The notes under the pieces are model-generated. The model was not told the DNA's origin. It did no database searches and worked only from the letters and a program-made list of their open reading frames with translations. A stretch of DNA of 64,000 nt from Sphingopyxis sp. GW247-27LB (GTDB taxonomy: Bacteria > Pseudomonadota > Alphaproteobacteria > Sphingomonadales > Sphingomonadaceae), in contig NZ_NIWD01000005.1 of assembly GCF_002277025.1 (NCBI RefSeq), positions 1-64,000 on the forward strand, written 5' to 3'. A program made the translations under genes and the position numbers. Below, piece after piece: positions 34,894-43,513 of this stretch; position 1 is the stretch's first letter, and every line of letters starts with the position of its first letter.

Positions 34894-35934
34894 GTGAATG
34901 TGATTGCCGACATCCAACGCAACCACCTGCCCGCCGCAGATTCGATCTGGCTTGCAAAGAGCAAAGAAACCGCCATCGAGCCCGAGCTGCCAATCATCGA
35001 CCCGCATCATCATCTATGGCGCGCGCCCCGTGCGCAATATCTTCTCGACGAGTTTTGGACCGATATCAACACTGGTCATAATGTCATCGCGACAATATGC
35101 GTCGAGTGCTCGGAGAACTACCGCACTTCCGGGCCCAAAGCCTTCCGGCCCGTCGGGGAGACCGAGTTTGCGGCCGCTATCGGCGATAAGGCGGATCAAC
35201 TTTTCCCGAAGTCTCGACTCAATGCTGGAATCATAAGTCGTGTCGATCTCGCCGATGGTGATGACGCGCGCGCACTTTTGGAGGCACACATCGCGGCAGG
35301 ACGCGGACGCTTCAAAGGCGTTCGCTTTTCCACACATCGGAATCCGCGTCCTGAAAAATGTACCACCGCCCGCACGCCGCCGCCCGGACTGCTTCTCGGC
35401 GCTCCGGTGGGCCGCGGAGTTCGGCATGTCGCGGAACTGGGGCTGGTACTGGATTTATGGCTTTACCATCATCAGCTGTCCGATGCAGCGAAATTCGCGG
35501 GAGAAAATCCCGATGTCAGCTTGGTGTTGGATCATCTCGGGGATCCCCCCGGCTTCGGCCCTTATGCCGGACAACGCGAGGAAGGGTTCGCGGCGTGGAG
35601 AAAGGGGCTGTTGGAGGTCGCTCGCCATCGCAACGTCGTAGTCAAGCTCGGAGGTCTGGGCATGAAGACGCTCGGCTTTGATTTCCGCGAATGGTCAGCA
35701 CCGCCATCGGGTGAAGAACTCGCGGTGACATGGCGGCCTTATATCGAAACGGCTATCGAAGCGTTTGGCCCCGAACGCGCCATGTTCGAGAGCAATTTTC
35801 CTGTCGACCAGATGTCATCGCCCTATGTCGTGTTGTGGAACGCGTTCAAGCATTTAACACGCAACTATTCCGCCGACGAGCGAACTGCGCTCTTCAGTGG
35901 CACTGCGGCGCGGGTCTATGCGATCGACCTGTGA
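34894..35934 (+). CDS. amidohydrolase-2 family metal-dependent hydrolase (LigI-like TIM barrel)
   Basis: The 346-residue protein carries the metal-binding DPHHHLW at 36-42 near the N-terminus, KGVRFSTH in the middle, VLDHLG near 210 and MFESNFPVDQ near 293. These are the usual motifs of amidohydrolase-2 lactonases and decarboxylases such as LigI (pyrone dicarboxylate lactonase). It might hydrolyse a lactone or decarboxylate a ring-cleavage acid. It heads a plus-strand set with a CoA transferase and a MaoC hydratase and is divergent from an extradiol dioxygenase. Confidence 0.82.
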   Translation: MNVIADIQRNHLPAADSIWLAKSKETAIEPELPIIDPHHHLWRAPRAQYLLDEFWTDINTGHNVIATICVECSENYRTSGPKAFRPVGETEFAAAIGDKADQLFPKSRLNAGIISRVDLADGDDARALLEAHIAAGRGRFKGVRFSTHRNPRPEKCTTARTPPPGLLLGAPVGRGVRHVAELGLVLDLWLYHHQLSDAAKFAGENPDVSLVLDHLGDPPGFGPYAGQREEGFAAWRKGLLEVARHRNVVVKLGGLGMKTLGFDFREWSAPPSGEELAVTWRPYIETAIEAFGPERAMFESNFPVDQMSSPYVVLWNAFKHLTRNYSADERTALFSGTAARVYAIDL

Positions 35935-36140
35935 TACACGGCTTGAAGCAGATTCATGCAAGAATAGGCGCTGGCAACCAGCGCGAGCTGGAATGCAGGG
36001 CAACGTGTCACGCGACGCCTTCGCAAGGAGTGCTTCGAGGACAGGAGCGCACGGAACACATGTTTTGCCGCCCGCTTTCCAACGCCGGCGCGACCCAACT
36101 GAAGCATTTGAACCACGATAACGACAAATGAGGATGAACG

Positions 36141-37331
36141 ATGGCGGATGACAATATAAAACGCCCTTGCGAAGGCATCAGGGTGATCGAATTTTGCACG
36201 ATGGTTTCCGGCCCTTTCGCAGGCCAAATGCTCGCCGACCTTGGAGCCGAAGTCATCAAGGTCGAAGCCATCGGCGGTGATCCGATGCGCTACGTTCGAC
36301 CGGAGCACAAGGGTATCGGAGCGCTGTTCCTGCACGTCAATCGCAACAAGAAGAGCATTGGCCTCAACCTGAAATCATCCGAAGCGATCGGCATCGCGCG
36401 GGCGCTGGCGGCAAACGCCGATGTCGTTATAGAGAACTTCCGACCGGGCGTGATGGACCGCCTGGGCCTTGGCTATGAGAGTCTCAAGGCAGAGAATCCG
36501 GGTCTTATCTTCGTCTCCATATCTGGGTTCGGGACCAGCGGTCCTTACGCTGACCGCGCAGCTTATGACCATGTCATCCAAGGATTGACCGGGATCATGA
36601 GGGTGGCCGGGACGGCCGGCAAACCTGTGCCGGTACGCAACATAATCGTCGACAAGACTGCGTCGATGTCCGCTACGAATGCGATACTTGCCGCCCTGTT
36701 GCAACGCGAACGCGCAGGCGGTGGCGGCCAGCGCATTTCAGTATCACTGCTCGATTCCTTCGCGGCGTTCAGCTTGCCGGAAATGATCGTCAATCACACC
36801 TTTCTCGAGCCTGGCGCGGACACCCGGCCGCCCGTTGATATATACCATCCGCTGGAGACGAGCGATGGCTATGTCATCGGCCATATTCAACTCGATGCTC
36901 AATTTGCCGCCGCTTGCCGAATATTCGGACGCGAGGAATTGATCGAAGACCCCCGCTATTGCACCATGGCCGAACGCGCTATGCACTTTGAGCAAATGTG
37001 GTCTGAGTTCGCTGCGCCGGCGCGTACCATGACTACCGGCGCAATCATCGAAGCTGCGAACGAACATAGCCTGCCGATGGCGCCCATCAATACGGTCGAG
37101 GAGTTTCTCGAGGATCCCCAAGGGCAGCATAGCCGCGCCCATTTCGTCCATCAGGATCCGGAGCTTGGTCCAATCCGATTGCTGGGATATCCCGCCACAC
37201 TCGAGGGTTCGCCCGCACGAGTAGAAGCGCGTGCGCCTTTCCTCGCCGAGCACACGGTGGAATTGCTTCACGAACTTGGTATCGATGATGCGACGATAGC
37301 TACCTATAAGGCAGCTGGCGCAGTTCAATGA
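36141..37331 (+). CDS. CaiB/BaiF family CoA transferase
   Basis: A 396-residue family III CoA transferase starting RVIEFCTMVSGPFAGQMLADLGAEVIK-like (residues 14-40). Catalytic-type Asp171 lies in IIVDKTAS, followed by the GQRISVSLLDS strand. It lacks the GHD-NY pair of racemases, so CoA transfer to a carboxylic acid substrate is favoured. It sits between an amidohydrolase and, 32 bp downstream, a MaoC-type hydratase. The 206-bp gap before it shows no operator, so it probably belongs to the amidohydrolase transcript. Confidence 0.88.
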   Translation: MADDNIKRPCEGIRVIEFCTMVSGPFAGQMLADLGAEVIKVEAIGGDPMRYVRPEHKGIGALFLHVNRNKKSIGLNLKSSEAIGIARALAANADVVIENFRPGVMDRLGLGYESLKAENPGLIFVSISGFGTSGPYADRAAYDHVIQGLTGIMRVAGTAGKPVPVRNIIVDKTASMSATNAILAALLQRERAGGGGQRISVSLLDSFAAFSLPEMIVNHTFLEPGADTRPPVDIYHPLETSDGYVIGHIQLDAQFAAACRIFGREELIEDPRYCTMAERAMHFEQMWSEFAAPARTMTTGAIIEAANEHSLPMAPINTVEEFLEDPQGQHSRAHFVHQDPELGPIRLLGYPATLEGSPARVEARAPFLAEHTVELLHELGIDDATIATYKAAGAVQ

Positions 37332-37363
37332 TACGGCCATAAGACAGACGGGGAGTCCTCGAC

Positions 37364-38212
37364 ATGGTGATCGCTTATGAAGATATTCTTCAGCTTACCG
37401 ATACCTGCCAGTATAGTTGGACCGAGCGCGATGTCATAACCTATGCACTGGGCATCGGCATGCCCGGCGATCCGCTGGACATGCGCCAGTTGCCGTATGT
37501 TTATGAAGCTGCATTACGCGTGCTACCGACCTTCGCGGTCACATTGGGCTTCAATCACGGCGCGATGCGGGGAGTCGGTATCGATTATCGCCATGTATTG
37601 CACGGCGAGCATGCCGTTACCGTCCACAAGCCGATCCCCTTGTCAGGAAGCGTCTCCGGCACGTCGAAGATCGTGGGCGCCTGGGACAAGGGTGTCGGCA
37701 AGGGCGCCGTATTCCGTCAGGAAATGGTGCTGATGCTCGACGGTGATGCGACTCCCATGGCGACGGTGACAACTACGTCCTTTGGCCGAGCCGAGGGAGG
37801 CTTCGGTGGCCCGACCTCGGGACAACCTGCGCCCCACGCAATTCCCGACCGCAGGCCTGACAGGTCCATAGAACTACCGACGCTACGCAATCAGGCCCTG
37901 CTCTATCGTCAGGCGGGAGACGCCAACCCTCTGCATGTTGATCCGGTAGCGGCGCAGGCAGCAGGTTTCCCACAGCCCATTTTGCACGGACTATGCACCT
38001 ACGCCTTTTGCCAGCGCGCGATACTCGAAGCCTATTGCGATTTCGATGCAGATCGGCTGATGCACCATGAGGTGCGCTTTTCAGCGCCGGCATTCCCCGG
38101 TGAAACCATCTTGGTCGATATGTGGCGAGACGGGCCGATCATTTCTTTTGAAGCAAGAATTCGGGAGCGCGACGTCACCGTCATCAGAAATGGCAAAGCT
38201 ATCATTTCATAA
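37364..38212 (+). CDS. MaoC-type double-hotdog 2-enoyl-CoA hydratase
   Basis: The 282-residue protein has an N-terminal hotdog half and a C-terminal MaoC half carrying the hydratase-2 motif YRQAGDANPLHVDP (about 184-197), with its catalytic Asp/His, and FPQPILHGL. This architecture is that of the hydratase part of peroxisomal multifunctional enzyme 2, which makes (3R)-hydroxyacyl-CoA, often from branched or steroid side chains. It follows a CoA transferase closely. An SDR would be the natural next enzyme; a decayed one lies 950 bp away. Confidence 0.9.
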   Translation: MVIAYEDILQLTDTCQYSWTERDVITYALGIGMPGDPLDMRQLPYVYEAALRVLPTFAVTLGFNHGAMRGVGIDYRHVLHGEHAVTVHKPIPLSGSVSGTSKIVGAWDKGVGKGAVFRQEMVLMLDGDATPMATVTTTSFGRAEGGFGGPTSGQPAPHAIPDRRPDRSIELPTLRNQALLYRQAGDANPLHVDPVAAQAAGFPQPILHGLCTYAFCQRAILEAYCDFDADRLMHHEVRFSAPAFPGETILVDMWRDGPIISFEARIRERDVTVIRNGKAIIS

Positions 38213-38264
38213 GCGCAACGCGGCGAACAATAGCAATCCACTGGTCGAAGCCGCGGTCGCGCCA

Positions 38265-38726
38265 TTACCGTTCTTCATCATCTCCGAACAGGAGGAACAA
38301 CATCTCTGCCACCATGGCCGGTCGCTCTTCACCGGCAATTTCGATAATAAATTCATGGGTCGTCATCCAGCCACCGCGCTGAGGTTCTACCGACAGCAAT
38401 TTGCGGCGCAACCTAACGCGAACGCCGGCGCGCACCATGTTGGTGAAACGAAGACGATTGATGCCATAGTTCAATCCATTTTTGACGCCCCGGACTTCAA
38501 GGATCGAAGCCCCAAGCGCCGGTATCAGCGCAAGCAAATGATAGCCGTGGGCGATTGTGCCCCCGAATTCCCGTGCTGCGCGGTCACGATCAATGTGAAT
38601 CCATTCATCATCCCCGGTCAAATCGGCGAAGCGATCGATTTGTTCCTGGGTGATCGAAACCCATTTCGACGGCGCGAGGTCGACACCAACCAGCGATGGA
38701 AGTTCCGATAAATTTATGCTCTGCAT
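38265..38726 (-). CDS. MaoC-like single-hotdog dehydratase
   Basis: About 153 residues. It has the MaoC signature FADLTGDDEWIHIDRDRA, with the catalytic Asp/His pattern, followed by FGGTIAHGYHLLAL. It is a (R)-specific enoyl-CoA hydratase or nodN-like protein. ATG 38726 gives the usual start; 38738 would add four residues. It converges on the double-hotdog hydratase gene. Having both a single- and a double-hotdog hydratase suggests more than one enoyl-CoA intermediate. Confidence 0.85.
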   Translation of the reverse strand: MQSINLSELPSLVGVDLAPSKWVSITQEQIDRFADLTGDDEWIHIDRDRAAREFGGTIAHGYHLLALIPALGASILEVRGVKNGLNYGINRLRFTNMVRAGVRVRLRRKLLSVEPQRGGWMTTHEFIIEIAGEERPAMVAEMLFLLFGDDEER

Positions 38727-39161
38727 CGATTTTCCCAATTCAATAGTTTGCGCCTGATTTGCGTCGAAGTGCGATAATATCGAGTGTGAAGCATATCCCT
38801 TACCCTGCCTAAGGGGCGTCTATGAACGCTAAGCGGCTCTTGGCGCATTGACTCGGGTCACGCCGCTCGGCCAATGCGAGTGCCAGACTCGCCTCCCCTA
38901 TAAAAAGCCGCAAAAAATAGCGAGCTCATCACAGGGTTATTGATCGCCTTTGTGGAGCCGAGAAGCGCAAGTTATGTTATCGATCGATGAGTGCGGCACA
39001 GACTCTCGCTCGCTTCCTGAAATGATTCCACCCAATTTCGATAATCCTCTAGCCATTTACCTATATTGGACTTACCATTTAGCTGTCAATCTCAGCAAGC
39101 AATCCAAGTCGAACCGGAGCCAGATTACGAAAACGGAGTTATCAGAACGAGAGGGAGATGA
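38727..39161. other. 435-bp region without an intact gene
   Basis: Separates the MaoC gene from an SDR remnant. Base composition is more AT-rich than its surroundings. A plus-strand frame at 38950-39318 resembles nothing known in its first half and enters the SDR remnant in the wrong frame. The promoter for the MaoC gene must lie here, but no operator copy was found. Confidence 0.45.
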
Positions 39162-39528
39162 GTGGACGACCTTGATCGCAAGCAAACTCTCATCGTTTGG
39201 GTACGGCAGTTACCGGGTTTACGGCAGCGCGCGTCCATGTGCCGACGGCCGCGTCGAGGGCGGCGCTTGGAGCTCTGGCTCGAACATTGGCAATCGACAT
39301 CGCGCCCCCGCTTGGTGAATGCGGTCACGTCAGGCGCGTTCGATACGAAGATGTCAGATCGCATAGCACCGGACGCGCGCCGCAATATTGGGCCAAGTAG
39401 GCTCGCACGGTGGCAGTTGGAAAATAGCGGACGCGGAAGATATGGTCGCGATCATCACACTCGGCCGGCGAAATCCTATATTGACGGGTCTGAGCATCTA
39501 TACCGACGGTGGGCATGTGCGCCTATGA
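39162..39528 (+). pseudogene. decayed short-chain dehydrogenase (SDR) gene
   Basis: Pieces of one SDR appear in three frames in the right order: a GTG start with VDDLDRKQTLIV after GAGGGAG, then TGFTAARVHVPTAASRAALG (the Tyr/Lys helix with both Tyr and Lys replaced), then LVNAVTSGAFDTKMSDRIAP, and finally EDMVAIIT...LTGLSIYTDGGHVRL ending at the TGA at 39526-39528. About 130 codons of the middle are deleted and there are at least two frameshifts. The remnant is beyond simple sequencing error. It lies upstream of the second GntR gene. Confidence 0.65.
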
Positions 39529-39654
39529 TACGGCAGGCGGTGGCATGATTTCAAACGGCTGAAAATGAGGGATTGCATCTTCCATCAGTCTTATAAGAGA
39601 CGTACTAGGACCAATGATGATAGGCATCTAGGTTCGTCAAATGAAAGCGGGGAT

Positions 39655-40395
39655 ATGAGCAACAGGTTGTTTGAAGAGATTTCCATCAAGATACGGCGCG
39701 ATCTCGCGTCCGGACAATTGAGACCGGGAGATAAATTGCCTCCCGAGCGAGATCTCGCGGAGCAAATGGGCGTCGGACGGCCTGTCGTTCGGGAAGCATT
39801 GCGTGCGCTGGAGGCGTGCGGGCTACTTGAGTTTCGCAAAGGAGCCACCGGAGGCGCATTTGTTCGCCCCGGGGATGCTGCTACAATGACTCAATCGATC
39901 TCCGATTTGATTTTCCTGGGCGCCATTTCCCTCGATCAGCTTACGGAGACGCGTATCGGGCTGCTGCGACAGGCTGCGGAGTTGGCTTGTCAGCGTGGCA
40001 GCGAGGCCGAGTTCGATGCGCTCGATGCCAATATCGAAGAAATGATTGAGGCGCACCAGCTCGGCATAGCCGACGACATTCTCATCATCATCATCCAACG
40101 ATTCTATCAGCTATTGAGCCAAGCGGCGCACAATGAAGTTCTCACCATGATGATTTCTGCATTGAGCGGCGTGATAGCTCAAGTGTTGCTCAAGCATCGC
40201 GTAGGCTGGATGGAAGAACTCATCGATGTCCGTCAGCGCATTGTGCAAAAATTGCGCGCCCGCGATTCAGCAGGTGCCGCCAGCGAGGTGACCGAACACC
40301 TCGAGGCGCTTCATGCATTCGTGGCGGAGCATGCCCAGTCGCTGCACACGCTCGGCATCGATCCGGTGCCGGCACCGACACGCTCCGCCGCCTGA
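39655..40395 (+). CDS. GntR-family transcriptional regulator, FadR/FCD branch
   Basis: About 246 residues. The winged helix-turn-helix (ERDLAEQMGVGRPVVREAL, near 30-48) and wing KGATGGAFV closely parallel the first FadR-type regulator, followed by an FCD-type helical ligand domain. The ATG at 39655 gives a normal N-terminus; the frame is open to 39565. It would bind TGGT-N3-ACCA-like sites, so it competes with or complements the other regulator on the palindromes of this window. It converges with the acyl-CoA dehydrogenase pair. Confidence 0.9.
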   Translation: MSNRLFEEISIKIRRDLASGQLRPGDKLPPERDLAEQMGVGRPVVREALRALEACGLLEFRKGATGGAFVRPGDAATMTQSISDLIFLGAISLDQLTETRIGLLRQAAELACQRGSEAEFDALDANIEEMIEAHQLGIADDILIIIIQRFYQLLSQAAHNEVLTMMISALSGVIAQVLLKHRVGWMEELIDVRQRIVQKLRARDSAGAASEVTEHLEALHAFVAEHAQSLHTLGIDPVPAPTRSAA

Positions 40396-40403
40396 ATTCA
40401 GGC
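40390..40403. terminator. palindrome spanning two converging stop codons
   Basis: GCCTGAATTCAGGC is a perfect 14-bp palindrome that contains both stop codons of the converging GntR and acyl-CoA dehydrogenase genes. It has no loop or T-run, so terminator activity is doubtful. Confidence 0.25.
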
Positions 40404-41507
40404 CGCTTCGCGCTCGAGGAAACTGACCACTTCCTCGCGCTGTTGACGTGGGGAACCCAGCAGTTCCGCATTGCAACGTGCCCGCTTGTAGAAGAGGTGG
40501 TTCTTCATCTCCCAAGTGAAGCCAATTGCCCCAAACACCTGGATGTTGCGATACGTCGCATTGCAATAAGCCTCGCTAGCATAGCTTTGGGCCATCGTCG
40601 CCGCCAGCGTGGCGCGCGGGTCGTCGACGCTGAGGGTCCATGCGGCATATTGCACGGCCGCTCCAGCACATTCCGCCTGCCCCGCGATCTCTGCGAGTTG
40701 GTGCTTGATCGCTTGGAATGCGCCAATAGGACGACCGAAAGCGACGCGTTGTTTCGCATAATCGACGGCATCGGTAAGCGCCGCCTGCGTGCCAGCGGCG
40801 CTCTCCGCCGCAAGGAGCAGGTACAGACGGTTGCGCACAAACGGCCAAACCGATGCAGCATCGCCCTCCAGCAATTCAGCCGCCGCACCTTCCAGCCGGA
40901 CGCTTGCGACCTGCCGGGTGATATCGCGCCATTCCAGAAGTTCCGCGGCGACGGCAGCGCGATCGACCACAAAATAGCGGCGGGCTCCGTTAAGCGATGC
41001 CGCCACGATGATCTTGTCGGCCGCAGCCGCATCCACGACAAAAGAGCGATTGCCGGTAAGAATATATTCGCCGCCGCTAGCATTGGCGATTACCTCGTCG
41101 GCTCCGGGCTCGTAACTGCCGCCGCTATCGGCGATGGCGAAGGCCAGCTTGGTCTCCCCGGCTGCGACCAACCCCAATAGGGCGGCCTTCTGCTCCTCGC
41201 TCCCGCCCGCCAGAATCGCCCAGCTTCCCGCCAATGTACCGAACAGCGGCGCCGGCGCGAGTGTGCGCCCGGTCTCGCCGATAATCATGACGAGGTCGAT
41301 GTAATCCATTCCAAGCCCGCCATAAGCCTCAGGAATGATAAGGCCCGGCCAGCCCATGCCGGCGATCTTTTCCCAAAGTTCATCGTAACCGCTTTTGGCT
41401 ACTGTGGCGCCGGGAACCAGCAAAGAAGACAGATCGACTTCTTTGTCGAGGAAATTTTGGGCGGACGCGCGTAGCGCCTCATGGTCGTCGCTCAAAGAGA
41501 AATTCAT
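40398..41507 (-). CDS. acyl-CoA dehydrogenase-family subunit (pair member 2)
   Basis: A 369-residue ACAD-fold protein ending IQVFGAIGFTWEMKNHLFYKRAR, the variant C-terminus common in paired dehydrogenases of sterol and cyclic acid degradation. It is coded 19 bp behind a second ACAD. In such pairs (for example the mycobacterial FadE26/FadE27 type), two unlike subunits make one heteromeric enzyme with fewer FADs. The usual YEGT glutamate region is not recognisable. Probably part of a heteromeric enzyme for a bulky acyl-CoA (inference). Confidence 0.87.
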   Translation of the reverse strand: MNFSLSDDHEALRASAQNFLDKEVDLSSLLVPGATVAKSGYDELWEKIAGMGWPGLIIPEAYGGLGMDYIDLVMIIGETGRTLAPAPLFGTLAGSWAILAGGSEEQKAALLGLVAAGETKLAFAIADSGGSYEPGADEVIANASGGEYILTGNRSFVVDAAAADKIIVAASLNGARRYFVVDRAAVAAELLEWRDITRQVASVRLEGAAAELLEGDAASVWPFVRNRLYLLLAAESAAGTQAALTDAVDYAKQRVAFGRPIGAFQAIKHQLAEIAGQAECAGAAVQYAAWTLSVDDPRATLAATMAQSYASEAYCNATYRNIQVFGAIGFTWEMKNHLFYKRARCNAELLGSPRQQREEVVSFLEREAA

Positions 41508-41526
41508 ATCCTGCTCCCTCGTCAGT

Positions 41527-42726
41527 TCAGGCCGCCTTCACATTCGGCTTGTTGATTTCATTGAACGGCACGCGCGCGGTCGGATCGACGTCGCGCGGCA
41601 AGCCTAGCACCCGTTCCGCTATGGTGTTTTTCAGGATTTCCTGCGTACCCACGCCCAGCGTCGTCGCGGGACTGAACCAATAGGCGTAATCCCAATTGTC
41701 GAACAGGCCGAAGTGCTTCGGCGGCAGCGGCAGCACATCCTTATTATACACCATGCCAGCGACACCTTGGCTGCGCTTGGCCAGGTCGGTCATCTTCTGA
41801 CCGTGCGGCGATGCCACCATCTTGCCGACATTGCCTTCGATTCCGGCCGGCTTCCCGTTGATCTTGTTGCTGAGGTGACGCATGCTGAGAAGACGCAACA
41901 ATTCGCCCTCGACGTAGAGCGCTGCCGCTTCATCGCGGATGAGAGGGTCCTTGATGCGACCGGTTTGGATCAGGCCGTTCATCAGCTCTCGAGCGCTAGG
42001 GCCACTGCCCCAGACCGCGCCAGGCTTGGTCATGCTCTGGCGCTCGGTCTGGAGCTGCTCCATCGTGATTTGCCAACCGTCGCCTTCCTTGCCGAGCATG
42101 CGTGAAGCTGGCACGCGAACATCCTCGAAAAAGACTTCGTTATACTCATTCTCTTCGCCGGTCATATCAGCGATCGGACGCACGGTGATACCCGGCATGT
42201 TCATGTCGATGACGAATTGGGTCAGCCCTTTATGCTTGGGTGCCGTGCTATCCGTTCGCACCACCACGACTCCGATCTGCGCGCGGTCCGCCGCCGAATT
42301 CCAGATTTTCTGACCGTTGATCACAAAATCGTCCCCGTCCCGGCGCGCGATCGTACGCAGCGCCCCGAGGTCGGAGCCTCCGGATGGCTCGGAGAATAGC
42401 ATGCACCATAAATACTCGCCCGAAAGCGTGGGCGGCAACAGCTCCTGACGCATCTCCTCCGTGCCCCAAGTCAGCAGCGACTGCCCGCACTGGTTCACAC
42501 CGATCGGATTGGAAACGGCCGGCATGATAACGCCGGCACGAGCGAACTCCTCCTCGATAATGAGCATGAGTTCGGGATCGGCGCTCAGTCCCCAAGGTTC
42601 GGGCCAGTTGGCCGCGGCCAAGCCCCGTTCCGCAATCTGTTTTCCGGATGGAGCGGGATGATTCTTGAACCACTCCCGGATTTCGATCCGACGCGGATCG
42701 TCTTGTGCTGGAAAATTAAAATCCAT
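41527..42726 (-). CDS. acyl-CoA dehydrogenase-family subunit (pair member 1)
   Basis: A 399-residue ACAD with the FAD/substrate motif MLFSEPSGGSDLGALRT (about 105-121) and a C-terminus SPATTLGVGTQEILKNTIAERVLGL. In medium-chain enzymes the catalytic Glu stands in IYEGT; here the aligned segment reads LGVGT, so the base must be elsewhere or in the partner. ATG 42726 follows AGGA and removes an unlikely 29-residue extension. It is followed directly by the second ACAD, and an operator-like site lies 27 bp upstream. Confidence 0.88.
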   Translation of the reverse strand: MDFNFPAQDDPRRIEIREWFKNHPAPSGKQIAERGLAAANWPEPWGLSADPELMLIIEEEFARAGVIMPAVSNPIGVNQCGQSLLTWGTEEMRQELLPPTLSGEYLWCMLFSEPSGGSDLGALRTIARRDGDDFVINGQKIWNSAADRAQIGVVVVRTDSTAPKHKGLTQFVIDMNMPGITVRPIADMTGEENEYNEVFFEDVRVPASRMLGKEGDGWQITMEQLQTERQSMTKPGAVWGSGPSARELMNGLIQTGRIKDPLIRDEAAALYVEGELLRLLSMRHLSNKINGKPAGIEGNVGKMVASPHGQKMTDLAKRSQGVAGMVYNKDVLPLPPKHFGLFDNWDYAYWFSPATTLGVGTQEILKNTIAERVLGLPRDVDPTARVPFNEINKPNVKAA

Positions 42727-42752
42727 GACTGAGTCCTGCTCCTCTAATTGTT

Positions 42753-42763
42753 TGGACTTACCA
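42753..42763. promoter_or_regulatory. operator candidate TGGACTTACCA upstream of the paired acyl-CoA dehydrogenases
   Basis: 9 of 11 matches to TGGTATTACCA, 27 bp before the first dehydrogenase start, where a bound repressor would block the promoter. Confidence 0.45.
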
Positions 42764-42880
42764 TAGACGAGGTGCACGACCTTGCCAACCTGGCGAACAA
42801 AGAAAATTGTCATGCAGCAAGTCTTTTATTCCGTATGGAATCGCGGTCTTCGTGGTCTCAAGCCGCGTTTCGCCCGACAG

Positions 42881-43513
42881 CTACGAGCCCTCTGACGCGA
42901 CGCGATCGCTTAGCCACATACGCAACGAAGCGATGACAGCATCTGGCAGCTCATGGCCTCCATCATGATCGAAAGCTGTTATAGTCATCGCATAACGCCC
43001 GAGCGCCGCCTGCCCTTGCTGGGCAAGTTCATGACCAATGATAGGATCATTGCGGCCATGCGCCCAGAAAACGGGCTTGCCGCAATGCCTCGGAACAATT
43101 GGAAGAGCCTTGATCGCGGGTTCGAGCAGGCGGCCGCTGGCTATGCCGCAGGCAGTAAACAGTTCGGGCCTTTCAATCAAAGCCGTAAGCGCGACCACCC
43201 CTCCTTGCCCGAACCCGAGCAGGATAAGCGGTGTATCGCCAATTCGACGCCTGATCGCAATCGCACGTTCGATGATCGCGGCGCGGCTCGCCGCTTCCTG
43301 ATCAAGTCGGGGTCCGGCAGCGGGCCTGCCATCGGCGAAATCCACCTGAAACCATAGGCGGCCGCCACCAGCGCCCGTCGGACTTTCAAACCGCCCGGCC
43401 AATGTCTCCATCACCATTCCGGGAGACAAGGCAGGTTCGAACATCGCGCGTGCGGTTGCCTCATCATGGCCGAGACCGTGCAGCGCCAGAACCACCGCCC
43501 TCGCCGTGCTCAT
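42881..43513 (-). CDS. esterase-like alpha/beta hydrolase with nucleophile Ser replaced by Gly
   Basis: A 210-residue protein of the phospholipase/carboxylesterase (dienelactone-hydrolase-like) fold, starting AVVLALHGLGHDE. The nucleophile elbow reads LLGFGQGGVVAL, with Gly102 where GFSQGG is expected, while Asp156 (GRNDPI) and His187 (DGGHELP) are kept. The codon is GGG, at least two changes from AGC or TCx. The protein is otherwise intact. It therefore either lost hydrolase activity, binds without cleaving, or uses another residue. Its ATG overlaps the reductase stop by four bases. Confidence 0.82.
   Translation of the reverse strand: MSTARAVVLALHGLGHDEATARAMFEPALSPGMVMETLAGRFESPTGAGGGRLWFQVDFADGRPAAGPRLDQEAASRAAIIERAIAIRRRIGDTPLILLGFGQGGVVALTALIERPELFTACGIASGRLLEPAIKALPIVPRHCGKPVFWAHGRNDPIIGHELAQQGQAALGRYAMTITAFDHDGGHELPDAVIASLRMWLSDRVASEGS

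Noticed and set aside
35340..35460. Possible double frameshift in the amidohydrolase at 34894-35934
   Set aside because: An alternative frame gives a tempting RWAAEFG segment, but the main frame reads through with PPPG...LGLVLDLWLYHHQ, as in homologues, so the gene is taken as intact.
38950..39318. 122-codon plus-strand frame in the AT-rich gap
   Set aside because: Its second half is the SDR remnant read in the wrong frame, and its first half has no similarity to anything I know.
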